Shown: one piece after another, positions 16,020 through 23,147 of the stretch
How the letters are laid out: the number at the start of each line of letters is the position of its first letter
How positions within the stretch are numbered: position 1 is the stretch's first letter
Assembly (NCBI GenBank): GCA_022728415.1
Contig: JAIJJM010000005.1
Coordinates: 1-23,147 of the forward strand
From: Collinsella sp.
GTDB taxonomy: Bacteria > Actinomycetota > Coriobacteriia > Coriobacteriales > Coriobacteriaceae
Reading direction: 5' to 3'
Length of the DNA stretch: 23,147 bases
Position numbers and translations under genes: made by a program
Notes under the pieces: model-generated
The model's input: only the letters and a program-made list of their open reading frames with translations
Databases searched by the model: none
Told to the model about the DNA's origin: nothing

Positions 16020-18902
16020 ATGACATTGCTGTATTTCCTTACCCTGTTTCCGCTGGTACCGGCGCTGGGCATGCTGCTCGCGCGCGGTGACCGCGCCCTC
16101 GATGCGGTGGGGCTCATAGGCGCCGGCATTATTATGGCGGTGACAGTTGTGGTCGCCGTCATGTTTTTAGGCACGGGTCCGCAGAGCCTTGAGGTTGCCC
16201 CCGGCACCTCGCACGTGCTCTCGATCATCAGCTCCGTCATCGACGTGATCCTGTGCGCCATCATCCTGTACAACGCGCGCAAATTTAAGAGCACACTCGC
16301 CACGGTGCTCGGCATAGTCCAGCTGGTGGGCTCGTTCGCCTTTGCGGCCATGACGTTGCCCGCGGCCGAGGTCGTCACCGCCACCCCGCTCTACCTGGAC
16401 TACATGAGCGTGATCATGGTGCTTGCCGTCGGCATCGTCGGCAGCCTGATCTGCGTGTACGCTCTGGGCTACATGAAGGACTTCCAGGTCCACGATGAGC
16501 ACGAGGCAGCGCTGCGCGGACGGACCGCGCCCGACCGTCGCCCGCAGTTCCTGGCGCTCATGTTCCTGTTCCTCTCGGCCATGTTCGTCATCGTGACGAG
16601 CGATAACCTGGAGTGGCTATTCTGCGGTTGGGAAATCACCACCGTGTGCTCGTTCCTCATGATTGGCTACACGCGCACGCCCGAGGCCATCAAAAACGCC
16701 TTTACCCAGATCATCCTCAACATGCTGGGCGGCATCGCGTTTTTGGCCGGACTCATGTACCTGCACGTTAGCGGCATGCCGCTGACCATCTCGGGCATGA
16801 TCGAGCTTTCCGGCGCCGGTACCGCGCAGTCCGCGCTGCTGGTGATGCCGGTCGTTCTGCTGTCGCTCGCCGCACTCACCAAGGCCGCACAGATGCCGTT
16901 CCACACTTGGCTGCTCGGTGCCATGGTTGCCCCCACGCCCACGAGTGCCCTGCTGCACTCGTCAACCATGGTCAAAGCCGGTGTGTTCCTGATGGTCAAG
17001 CTGAGCCCGCTCTATGCCATCTATCCCGTGACCGGCTTTATGGTCACGAGTGTGGGTGCCATCACGTTTTTGCTCGCTGCCCTCATGGCCATCTCGCAGA
17101 GCAACGCCAAACGCGTGCTCGCGTACTCCACCATTTCCAACCTGGGCCTCATCAGTGCCTGCTTGGGTGTCGGCGCGCCCGAGGCCGTATGGGCGGCCAT
17201 CTTCCTGATCCTGTTCCACACGGTGGCCAAATCGCTGCTGTTCCTGTGCGTGGGCACGGCCGAGCATCATATCGGCAGCCGCAATATCGAGGACATGGAC
17301 GGTATGTTCAGCCGCATGCCGCGCCTGACGCGTCTGATGATGCTGGGCATCATGGGCATGTTCGTGGCGCCGTTTGGCATGCTCGTGTCCAAGTGGGGTG
17401 CCCTGGTGGCGTTTGCCCAGACCGGCAACGTGCTCATGATCATGGTGCTCGCCTTTGGCTCGGCCGCGACGTTCTTCTTCTGGGGTAAATGGCTGGCCAA
17501 GCTTTCGGGCGTGGATTCTACGGCCGAAAACGTGGAGGGCAATGTCCATAAGACCGAATGGATAGCGCTCAACACCATCGCCGCGTTGCTGGTGTTGTGC
17601 TGCGTTGCCTTCCCGCTCATCTCGAGCGGCCTGGTGTCGCCTTACCTGGACATGGTGTTTGGCCGCGTGCCGTACGTTATTGGCAAGGACGCCATGTATC
17701 TGATGGTGGTCATCGTGGCTTTTATCGCCGTGGTGCTGCTGACGTCGTTCCGCGTGAGCAACAAACCGCACGTAAACGTATATCTTTCGGGTGTGGGAAC
17801 CGACAATTACCGCCATTTCCGCGGCTCGATGGGTCACGAGATAAAGGCCGAAAAGCGCAATTGGTACCTGGAGGACGCTCTTGGCGAGAAGCGCATTGGC
17901 CCCGCGGGTAGCGTCGTGTGCTGCAGCATTATCTTGTTTGCGCTGCTGTGCTGCGTATGGATTGGGCCCGAGCGGCTTGCCATGAGCGTGCCCTCGGTGT
18001 TGCGCGGCAAGTACTTCGAAGGTTCGGGCGTCGTGGGCATTTTTATTGGCACCGTGGCGTTTGCCTTGCTGGCGCCCCTTGTGGGCGGTCTGATTGACGG
18101 CATTGACCGCAAGCTGTCCGCCCGCATGCAGGGCCGCGTGGGACCGCGTCTGCTGCAGCCCTTCTACGATGTTGCCAAGCTCCTGCGCAAGGCCCCCGCC
18201 AGCGTAAACACCATGGACGATACCTACATGGCGTGCGCGCTCATCTTTACCGTGGTGGGCGGCGGCATCTTTGTGTCGGGCTCCAACACACTGCTGTGCG
18301 CCTTTATGGTTACCCTTGCTGCGATCTTTGTGGTGCTGGCGTCCGCCTCGACGCAAAGCCCGTTTGCCCAGGTTGGCGCCGATCGTGAGCTGCTGCAGGT
18401 TATGAGTTACGAGCCCGCCGTTCTGCTGATGAGCGTGGGCCTGTATCTTGCCACCGATAGCTTCGATTCCATCGCCGTGACGGGGCAGTCGGCCCCTATC
18501 ATCGTGTACAGCGCGCCCATTTTCCTCGCGCTGCTCGCGGTGCTTACCATCAAGCTGCGCAAGTCGCCGTTTGACCTTTCGTACTCGCATCACGCGCATC
18601 AGGAGATTGTCCAGGGCATCGCCACCGAGATGAGCGGCGGCACGCTGGCCAAGATGACCCTCATGCACTGGTGCGAGACCGTACTGTTTTTGATGTGGGT
18701 GGGCATGTTCTTTGTCTGGGATAACCCGGTGAGCTGGGTCGTTGCCCTGGTCGTCATGGCTGTGACGTATTTTGTCGAGGTACTGATCGACAACACCTTC
18801 GCCCGTAGCACCTGGCGCAGCTGCTTTAAGCTCGGCTGGGGCGTGGCGCTGGTGTTTGGCCTGCTCAACCTTATGCCCATCCTCGTCGACGTGTTTATTT
18901 AG
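16020..18902 (+). CDS. Fused Ech hydrogenase membrane subunits (EchA/NuoL-like plus EchB/NuoH-like)
   Basis: The protein is 960 residues, first gene of the operon, with GGGGAAG (16006-16012) as ribosome site. Residues of about 1-620 form an antiporter-like proton pump related to NuoL/HyfB/EchA. They are almost entirely transmembrane, with the expected charged residues inside helices: E205 in GWEITTVCSF, K288 in LTKAAQMPFHTW, H313 and K319 in LLHSSTMVKAG, and K404 in FHTVAKSLL. Residues of about 660-960 are an EchB/HyfD/NuoH homologue: RMQGRVGPR (702-710), GADRELLQVMSYEP (near 786-799) and RKSPFDLSY (847-855) are the conserved cytoplasmic loops that contact the hydrogenase module and quinone-like cavity. 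In described Ech complexes these are two proteins of roughly 640 and 290 residues, whose sum matches this length. There is no internal stop or frameshift, so this is a true gene fusion. The protein conducts ions across the cytoplasmic membrane. Confidence 0.88.
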   Translation: MTLLYFLTLFPLVPALGMLLARGDRALDAVGLIGAGIIMAVTVVVAVMFLGTGPQSLEVAPGTSHVLSIISSVIDVILCAIILYNARKFKSTLATVLGIVQLVGSFAFAAMTLPAAEVVTATPLYLDYMSVIMVLAVGIVGSLICVYALGYMKDFQVHDEHEAALRGRTAPDRRPQFLALMFLFLSAMFVIVTSDNLEWLFCGWEITTVCSFLMIGYTRTPEAIKNAFTQIILNMLGGIAFLAGLMYLHVSGMPLTISGMIELSGAGTAQSALLVMPVVLLSLAALTKAAQMPFHTWLLGAMVAPTPTSALLHSSTMVKAGVFLMVKLSPLYAIYPVTGFMVTSVGAITFLLAALMAISQSNAKRVLAYSTISNLGLISACLGVGAPEAVWAAIFLILFHTVAKSLLFLCVGTAEHHIGSRNIEDMDGMFSRMPRLTRLMMLGIMGMFVAPFGMLVSKWGALVAFAQTGNVLMIMVLAFGSAATFFFWGKWLAKLSGVDSTAENVEGNVHKTEWIALNTIAALLVLCCVAFPLISSGLVSPYLDMVFGRVPYVIGKDAMYLMVVIVAFIAVVLLTSFRVSNKPHVNVYLSGVGTDNYRHFRGSMGHEIKAEKRNWYLEDALGEKRIGPAGSVVCCSIILFALLCCVWIGPERLAMSVPSVLRGKYFEGSGVVGIFIGTVAFALLAPLVGGLIDGIDRKLSARMQGRVGPRLLQPFYDVAKLLRKAPASVNTMDDTYMACALIFTVVGGGIFVSGSNTLLCAFMVTLAAIFVVLASASTQSPFAQVGADRELLQVMSYEPAVLLMSVGLYLATDSFDSIAVTGQSAPIIVYSAPIFLALLAVLTIKLRKSPFDLSYSHHAHQEIVQGIATEMSGGTLAKMTLMHWCETVLFLMWVGMFFVWDNPVSWVVALVVMAVTYFVEVLIDNTFARSTWRSCFKLGWGVALVFGLLNLMPILVDVFI

Positions 18903-18914
18903 GAGGCGGCATCC

Positions 18915-19496
18915 ATGGATCATAAAATGTCGCGCTCGCCGTGGGTTATTCATTACGACGGCTCGAGCTGCAACGGATGCGATATCGAGGTGCTGGCCTC
19001 GCTCACGCCGCTGTTCGATGCGGAGCGCTTTGGTGTGGTCAACACCGGCAACCCCAAGCACGCGGATATCTTTTTGGTGACGGGTTCGGTCAACGCGCAG
19101 AACCTGCCCGTCGTGCGCCAGATCTACAACCAGATGCTCGAGCCCAAGTGTGTGGTGGCGTGCGGTATCTGCGCGTGCTCAGGTGGCGTGTTCCGCGATG
19201 CCTACAACGTGATCGGCGGCGTGGACCGCGCGATTCCCGTGGACGTGTACGCGCCCGGGTGCGCCATTCGTCCCGAGACCGTGATCGATGCCATCGTGGA
19301 GGCGTGCGGCATCCTTGATCAGAAGGAGGCCGTGATGCGTGCTGGCGGCGATCCGCTTACCGTGGGCGGCGCCGCAACCTGGGACGGTGGCGTTGAGCTG
19401 AGCGACGACGGGTTTGTAGCTGCTGCGGGCGCCGGGGCCGGTGTCGACGCAGGCACGGCTGACGGTGTGCCCGCCGCTGCAAAGGAGGCCGAGTAA
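18915..19496 (+). CDS. echC: Ech-type [NiFe] hydrogenase small subunit (NuoB-like)
   Basis: The protein is 193 residues. Its ribosome site GGAGG (18902-18906) overlaps the stop codon of the upstream gene. It is the NuoB/HycG/EchC family iron-sulfur subunit that carries the single proximal 4Fe-4S cluster next to the NiFe site. The four expected ligands are visible: C19 and C22 in SSCNGCDIEV, C86 in GICACSGG, and C116 in APGCAIRPE. The family domain ends near residue 145. The remaining roughly 48 residues are a low-complexity tail rich in Gly, Ala, Val and Asp, which the family does not usually have. The stop overlaps the start of the next gene by one base (TAATG), so the subunits are probably coupled in translation. 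It acts on the cytoplasmic face, passing electrons between the ferredoxin-like subunit and the large subunit. Confidence 0.92.
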   Translation: MDHKMSRSPWVIHYDGSSCNGCDIEVLASLTPLFDAERFGVVNTGNPKHADIFLVTGSVNAQNLPVVRQIYNQMLEPKCVVACGICACSGGVFRDAYNVIGGVDRAIPVDVYAPGCAIRPETVIDAIVEACGILDQKEAVMRAGGDPLTVGGAATWDGGVELSDDGFVAAAGAGAGVDAGTADGVPAAAKEAE

Positions 19497-20209
19497 TGCA
19501 AAAGGCAATCTATACCACCGTCGGGATCGACGAGCTCCTGGCGCATGTGCAGGCGCTCAAGGGTGCCGGCGCGCGCTTTGTGCAGATGCATGCCGAGCGC
19601 TGTGTGGACGACGGATCGTATCGCCTGGTCTATACGTTTATCAATGTTCGTGCTGCTCAGGAGCATATTGCACAGGACGGCAGCTATGCGATTGAGAATC
19701 TGGTGGTCGAGGGTATCGACCAGTACCAGGAGATTCCGTCCATCAGCTCGTATTATCCGGCGGTGTTTCCGTTTGAGAACGAGGTGCATGACCTGTTTGG
19801 TCTTGCCATTACCGACATGCAGATTGACTTTAAGGGCTTTTTCTACCAGGTCTCGACCGCCGAGCCCATGAGTGTAATTACACCTGAGGTGAAAACTGCG
19901 CGCGAGAAGGCCATGAAGGTCCGCGCCGCTGCCGAGGCCAAGGCGCGCAAGGCCGCCGAGAAGGCTGCTGCCGCTGCTGCTGCGGGGGAGGGCGCCGAGG
20001 GTGCCGGCGATGCTGCGAGGGCTACTGCCGTCCAGCCCGCCGCGGCTGCCGGCTCCGATGCTCAGCATGACGAGGCCGCTGCGAAGGCCGCGCTCAAGGC
20101 TGCCGAGATAGAGGCAAAGCTCGCCGCCATGGATCCCGAGAAAGCGGCCAAGGTCCGCGCGGCGCTTGCCGCCAAGGTCGCCCGCGACAAGCAGAAAAAG
20201 GAGGCGTAA
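19496..20209 (+). CDS. echD: Ech-type hydrogenase NuoC-like subunit with long Ala/Lys-rich tail
   Basis: The protein is 237 residues. AAAGGAGG (19481-19488) precedes the ATG, which overlaps the echC stop by one base. The first roughly 125 residues are a NuoC/EchD-like domain. The diagnostic stretch is PFENEVHDLFGLAITDM near residues 91-107, corresponding to the 'ERE..D..G' signature of the 30-kDa complex I subunit, here with only part of the acidic signature. It has no cofactor and holds the large and small subunits together. From about residue 125 to the end comes a tail of more than 100 residues made almost only of Ala, Lys, Glu, Arg and Gly, with helical or coiled-coil character (repeated AKA, KAAEKAA and AALAAKVA patterns). 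Such a tail is not part of the family and its role is unknown. Identity of the core is well supported by operon position. Confidence 0.85.
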   Translation: MQKAIYTTVGIDELLAHVQALKGAGARFVQMHAERCVDDGSYRLVYTFINVRAAQEHIAQDGSYAIENLVVEGIDQYQEIPSISSYYPAVFPFENEVHDLFGLAITDMQIDFKGFFYQVSTAEPMSVITPEVKTAREKAMKVRAAAEAKARKAAEKAAAAAAAGEGAEGAGDAARATAVQPAAAAGSDAQHDEAAAKAALKAAEIEAKLAAMDPEKAAKVRAALAAKVARDKQKKEA

Positions 20210-20214
20210 GGTCC

Positions 20215-21303
20215 ATGGCACATCGCTCCGTTATTCCGTTTGGCCCGCAGCACCCGGTGCTACCCGAGCCGCTTCACTTGGACCTAGTGCTCGAGGACGA
20301 CCGCGTTATCGAGGCAATTCCGCAGATCGGCTTTGTGCACCGCGGACTCGAGAAGCTCACCGAAAAGCGCGATATGCACCAGTTTGGCTACATCGCCGAG
20401 CGCATCTGCGGCATCTGCGCCGTGGGTCACAGTTACGGCTATGCCAGCGCCTGCGAGCGCATGCTCGACATCGAGGTGCCCGGCCGTGTGCAGTATATCC
20501 GCACCATTCTGCACGAGCTCTCGCGTATTCACTCGCATTTGCTGTGGCTGGGCCTGCTCGCCGATGCCTTTGGCTTCGAGGCGCTGTTCTATCGGTCGTG
20601 GACGCTGCGCGAGCAGATTCTCAAGATCTTCGAGAGTACGTGCGGCGGCCGCGTGATTCTGTCGATCAACGAGATCGGCGGCCTTAAGCACGACATCGAG
20701 GACTCCGAGCTGGCGGGCATTGTCCAGACGCTCGATGCCATGCGTCCCGACTACGAGGCCCTGGTGCATACGTTTTTGAACGACGACAGCTGCGGCGAGC
20801 GCTTGCATGGCGTGGGCGTGATCAGCAAGAAGGATGCGCTGGAGTTTTCGATGGTCGGCCCGTTTGGGCGCGCCTCGGGCGTGGACTACGACGTGCGCAT
20901 GTTTGGCGACGGCGCCTATGCGGATCTGGCTGCGTTTGAGCCCATCGTGGCGACCGACGGCGACTGCTATGCCCGCTGCCAGGTGCGTTGTGCCGAGGTC
21001 ACGCAGGCCATGGACATCATTAAGGAGCTTGCGGGCAAGATTCCGCACGACGGTATCGGCGGGCGCACCAAGCTCACGCCGGCCGACGGCGCGCGCGGCG
21101 AGGTTGTGATTGAGCAACCGCGCGGCGAGGCGTATTACTATGTGCGCGGCAACGGCACCAAGAACCTGGACCGCTTCCGCGTGCGCACGCCGACGTCGCA
21201 GAACCTGGCTGGTCTGACGCATGCGCTGCAAGGCGTGCTCCTTGCCAACGTGCCTATGATTATCCTGACCATCGACCCCTGCATTAGCTGCACGGAAAGG
21301 TAG
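20215..21303 (+). CDS. echE: Ech-type [NiFe] hydrogenase large subunit (NuoD-like)
   Basis: The protein is 362 residues, with a strong AAAAAGGAGG ribosome site ending at 20204. This is the catalytic subunit. The N-terminal ligand motif is ERICGICAVGH (C65, C68, H72), and the C-terminal one is DPCISC (C356, C359), so all four cysteines that hold the Ni-Fe site are present. That separates it from complex I NuoD, which has lost them. GPQHPVLPEPLHLDL at the start is the usual opening of this family. The chain ends three residues after the last cysteine, so there is no C-terminal peptide to be cut off by a hydrogenase endopeptidase. I recall that Ech and CooH large subunits commonly lack it. The reaction is 2H+ plus 2e- to H2, in either direction. 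Maturation genes (hyp) are not in the window. Confidence 0.95.
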   Translation: MAHRSVIPFGPQHPVLPEPLHLDLVLEDDRVIEAIPQIGFVHRGLEKLTEKRDMHQFGYIAERICGICAVGHSYGYASACERMLDIEVPGRVQYIRTILHELSRIHSHLLWLGLLADAFGFEALFYRSWTLREQILKIFESTCGGRVILSINEIGGLKHDIEDSELAGIVQTLDAMRPDYEALVHTFLNDDSCGERLHGVGVISKKDALEFSMVGPFGRASGVDYDVRMFGDGAYADLAAFEPIVATDGDCYARCQVRCAEVTQAMDIIKELAGKIPHDGIGGRTKLTPADGARGEVVIEQPRGEAYYYVRGNGTKNLDRFRVRTPTSQNLAGLTHALQGVLLANVPMIILTIDPCISCTER

Positions 21304-21310
21304 GCGCGGC

Positions 21311-21652
21311 ATGAGTTTGCTGACATTTGCCAAGACGGCCTTGGGTTCTATGGTCAAGCAGCCGGTCACGGTGTGCTATCCGCAGGAGAAGCTGACGGCG
21401 CCCGAGCGCTTGCGCGGGCATATCGTCAATGACATGGATGTGTGCATCTGCTGCGGCATGTGCGCGCGGCGTTGCCCGGCGGGCGCGCTCGCGGTCGATC
21501 GCAAGGGCGGCACCTGGTCGATTGACCCGTACGCCTGCGTGGTGTGCGGCGAGTGCATCGAGAGCTGCCCCAAGCACTGCCTGAGCATGGACACCGCCCG
21601 TACTCCGGTTGCGGCGGACAAGGCTCCCACGGTAAAAAACAAGCCGGAGTAG
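21311..21652 (+). CDS. echF: Ech-type hydrogenase ferredoxin-like subunit, two 4Fe-4S clusters
   Basis: The protein is 113 residues, the last gene of the operon, starting 8 bases after the echE stop. Two complete 4Fe-4S motifs are visible: C45, C48, C51 and C55-P in the first (the extra C47 lies between), and C76, C79, C82 and C86-P in the second. The preceding 40 residues include TVCYPQEKLTAPERLRGHIVNDMDVCICC, the usual NuoI/EchF lead-in to the first cluster. The protein takes electrons from soluble reduced ferredoxin and hands them to the EchC cluster. With the fused EchA/EchB protein, EchC, EchD and EchE, this completes the six functions of an Ech complex in five genes. A strong hairpin lies 9 bases after the stop codon. 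Confidence 0.93.
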   Translation: MSLLTFAKTALGSMVKQPVTVCYPQEKLTAPERLRGHIVNDMDVCICCGMCARRCPAGALAVDRKGGTWSIDPYACVVCGECIESCPKHCLSMDTARTPVAADKAPTVKNKPE

Positions 21653-21661
21653 CGCCGGGAT

Positions 21662-21711
21662 GGGGCCGGTGGGGCAAAATTGCCCCACCGGCCCCGCGCG
21701 TGAACGCGCGG
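21662..21711 (+). terminator. Tandem hairpins closing the hydrogenase operon
   Basis: A perfect 15-bp stem (21662-21676 with 21681-21695) has the loop AAAT. It is followed by a second 7-bp stem, CCGCGCG (21694-21700) with CGCGCGG (21705-21711) and loop TGAA, whose first two bases overlap the first stem. There is no T-run, so it may end or protect the mRNA rather than act as a classical terminator. Being symmetric, it could work on transcripts from either side, between these convergent operons. Confidence 0.6.
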
Positions 21712-21726
21712 TTGGGCCGCCGCGAA

Positions 21727-21880
21727 CAAAACTATGCCGGTTTACTACGATGAATTCGACATTTCCGACCATGACTGCATTTTTCTAAATATTGCAAGCG
21801 TTCTACTTGCGGTTTTGCAAGAGCGCAATTTGACGTGGTCGAAGGCGGGCGATCCATCGTAGTAAACCGGCATAGTTTTG
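21727..21880. mobile_element. Palindromic MITE-like element with perfect 26-bp arms
   Basis: The arms at 21727-21752 (starting CAAAACTATGCCGGTTTACT) and 21855-21880 are exact reverse complements. Further inside, CGACCA (near 21767) pairs with TGGTCG (near 21836), and GCAAG/CTTGC pairs around 21798-21814, so the whole 154 bp can fold as one long hairpin. No coding frame of note is present. It resembles a sequence I recall in many copies in Collinsella genomes. No clear target duplication is seen (at most a 2-base AA). Confidence 0.6.
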
Positions 21881-21939
21881 AAATGGCATTAAATCGGTAG
21901 CAGCCATTTTGCTACGTCGGAGTGCCGGCCATTGGGTAA

Positions 21940-22569
21940 TTATCCCCGCAGGTAGGCGATGGCGATCTGCGTGCGGTTGCGCAGGCCCATTTTGGCCAGG
22001 ATCGAGCTGATGTGGTTGCGCACCGTGCCTTCTCCCATATAAGCCGCGGCAGCGATCTCCTTGTTGTCGAGGCCGCGGGCGATGAGCTCGGCGACTTCGA
22101 ACTCGCGCTCGGTCAGACCGGCAAAGGCCGCGGGCCGGCAGGTCGCACCGGCCTCAGCGTTCGCCCCATCAAAATCGACATCCTCGATCGCCTTGCCCTC
22201 GAGCACGCGTTTGCCGTCCATGACCTGCGTCAACGCTGGCGGAATGGCGGCGACATCGGTTTTGATCAGATAGCCGCGGGCACCCAGTTTGAGCGCCGAC
22301 ACAATGTACTCGTCATCCGAGAACGTCGTCAGAAACACCACACGCGCCGCAGGGTCGCGCTCAAGGATTTCGCGTGCCGCCGAAAGGCCGTCGCGCCCCG
22401 GCATCTGAATGTCGAGCAGTGCGATATCGGGTGCGTGTTCGGCATAAAGAGCCACTGCGTCGTTGCCGTTGGCGCCGGTACCCACCACCTCGATCTGCGG
22501 CTGGGCACCCAGGATAATCTTGAGCGAATCGACCACCAAGCGGTCGTCGTCGACAACGATGAGCCTCAT
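21940..22569 (-). CDS. NarL/LuxR-family response regulator
   Basis: The protein is 209 residues, the normal length for the family. Receiver domain residues 1-120: acidic pocket D7-D9, phosphoacceptor D53 in ALLDIQMPG, the switch Thr in VFLTTF (T81/T82) and conserved K103 in GYLIKT. The C-terminal LuxR helix-turn-helix lies at about 148-207: LTEREFEVAELIARGLDNKEIAAAAYMGEGTVRNHISSILAKMGLRNRTQIAI. The start ATG overlaps the kinase stop by four bases (ATGA on the minus strand), with AAGGAG 9 bases upstream, so the pair is co-transcribed and coupled. Phosphorylation should promote DNA binding as a dimer. The target genes cannot be told from the window. The flanking hydrogenase operon is convergent, so it is not automatically a target. 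Confidence 0.93.
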   Translation of the reverse strand: MRLIVVDDDRLVVDSLKIILGAQPQIEVVGTGANGNDAVALYAEHAPDIALLDIQMPGRDGLSAAREILERDPAARVVFLTTFSDDEYIVSALKLGARGYLIKTDVAAIPPALTQVMDGKRVLEGKAIEDVDFDGANAEAGATCRPAAFAGLTEREFEVAELIARGLDNKEIAAAAYMGEGTVRNHISSILAKMGLRNRTQIAIAYLRG

Positions 22570-23147
22570 CGGTCCTCATCTCCTTGCTGTTTGGGAACAG
22601 TGGCAAACACACGCCAGCCGCCGGCGCCGGCACGCGGGCCGGCGGTGAAAGTGCCGCCAAGCGCCTCGACTCGCTCGCGCATGGAGGCGAGCCCCATGCC
22701 TTCCGCGGCGCCGCGGCCGCTTGCTTGAACCCCGCCCGCGCCATCGTCGGTCACGATGAGCTGGTAAAACGACGGATGCTCCATGCACCGTACGGTGACA
22801 GCATGGGCGCAAGCGTGGCGCATGGTGTTGGAGAGCGCCTCGCGCAGGACCGCCGCAAAGCAGTTCGCGACGTTTGCGGGCGCGTGTTCGGTCATAACTT
22901 CAAGCTCAATCTGCGGGCCGCCGTCCGAACGTGCGCCTTCAACAATGCGTTCGAGCTGCACGGAAAGGTCGACGGCGTTGTCGTTGAGCGCGTGGACGCT
23001 GGTGCGCACAAGCTGGAGCGCCTCGTCAACCGTGCGCTTGACGTCGGCAAAATCGGCGGCGACGCCGGGCTCGTCGGCGTGGACCACGCGCAGGGCTTCG
23101 GTCTGCAATGAGGCGCGCGTGAGCTGGTGCCCGACGTTATCGTGGAT
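22566..23147 (-). CDS. Sensor histidine kinase, HisKA_3 family, C-terminal part (5' end outside the window)
   Basis: The frame is open to the right edge, so the sensor and membrane part lies outside; about 193 residues are visible. The first residues are IHDNVGHQLTRASLQTE, the H-box of HisKA_3 kinases. The phosphorylated His is the second visible codon (23142-23144), followed by the usual DN.GH.L pattern. The HATPase domain follows: N-box REALSNTMRHACA, G1-type VTDDGAGG and G2-type GMGLASMRERVEALGG. This class pairs with NarL-type regulators, consistent with the overlapping downstream gene. The kinase should autophosphorylate on His and pass phosphate to Asp53 of the regulator. The signal sensed is unknown because the input domain is not in the window. 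Confidence 0.93.
   Translation of the reverse strand: MHDNVGHQLTRASLQTEALRVVHADEPGVAADFADVKRTVDEALQLVRTSVHALNDNAVDLSVQLERIVEGARSDGGPQIELEVMTEHAPANVANCFAAVLREALSNTMRHACAHAVTVRCMEHPSFYQLIVTDDGAGGVQASGRGAAEGMGLASMRERVEALGGTFTAGPRAGAGGWRVFATVPKQQGDEDR

Noticed and set aside
16962..19061. Minus-strand open frame of 699 codons opposite the hydrogenase membrane gene
   Set aside because: The peptide is His/Gln/Arg-rich without domains, spans two real genes on the other strand, and is a codon-bias shadow.
21881..21939. Possible terminator for the response regulator (AAATGGC/GCCATTT and GTAGC/GCTAC pairings)
   Set aside because: The stems are short, compete with one another and lack a T-run on the minus strand, so I could not support a terminator call.

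Overview
The window looks like a piece of a high-GC Coriobacteriia chromosome, most likely Collinsella or a close relative. This rests on recall of the gene families and of the short intergenic repeats, not on a search. Housekeeping genes are GC-rich (one sampled 60-base line in the hydrogenase operon has 41 G+C) with strong GGAGG-type ribosome binding sites. No tRNA, rRNA or CRISPR array was seen.

Layout: (1) 1-381 is the 3' end of an FAD-dependent NADH:flavin oxidoreductase, closed by a terminator. (2) 382-1108 has no convincing gene but is dense in repeats: a 44-base near-palindrome, a hairpin terminator, four copies of a 12-base core spaced exactly 23 bases apart, and a REP-like inverted repeat. 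(3) 1109-14678 is a four-gene surface locus: three single-pass membrane proteins with extracellular beta-rich domains, then a 3551-residue secreted protein built mostly of GLUG-type beta-helix repeats. (4) 14679-15334 holds a terminator, a MITE-like element of about 205 bp with near-perfect 24-bp terminal inverted repeats, and a cluster of AGCTGGAAAG-type repeats. (5) 15335-15739 is an orphan double helix-turn-helix gene resembling the OrfA of IS3-family elements. (6) 16020-21652 is a tight five-gene operon encoding a complete Ech-type group 4 [NiFe] hydrogenase, with the two integral membrane subunits (EchA- and EchB-like) fused in one 960-residue protein. (7) 21653-21939 holds a strong hairpin and a second palindromic MITE-like element with perfect 26-bp arms. 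(8) 21940-23147, on the minus strand, is a NarL/LuxR response regulator and the C-terminal part of its HisKA_3 histidine kinase.

How the parts work: the Ech complex should oxidise reduced ferredoxin, reduce protons to H2 and pump ions, a fermentative energy-conserving module. The surface locus probably builds a cell-surface structure or adhesin. Its secreted giant protein has no visible LPXTG motif or C-terminal membrane anchor, so the three co-encoded membrane proteins are candidate anchors or assembly partners. The two-component system faces the hydrogenase operon convergently; its target is not evident. The surface locus is the best candidate for an undescribed system; the 23-bp-period array upstream of it is the most unusual non-coding signal.
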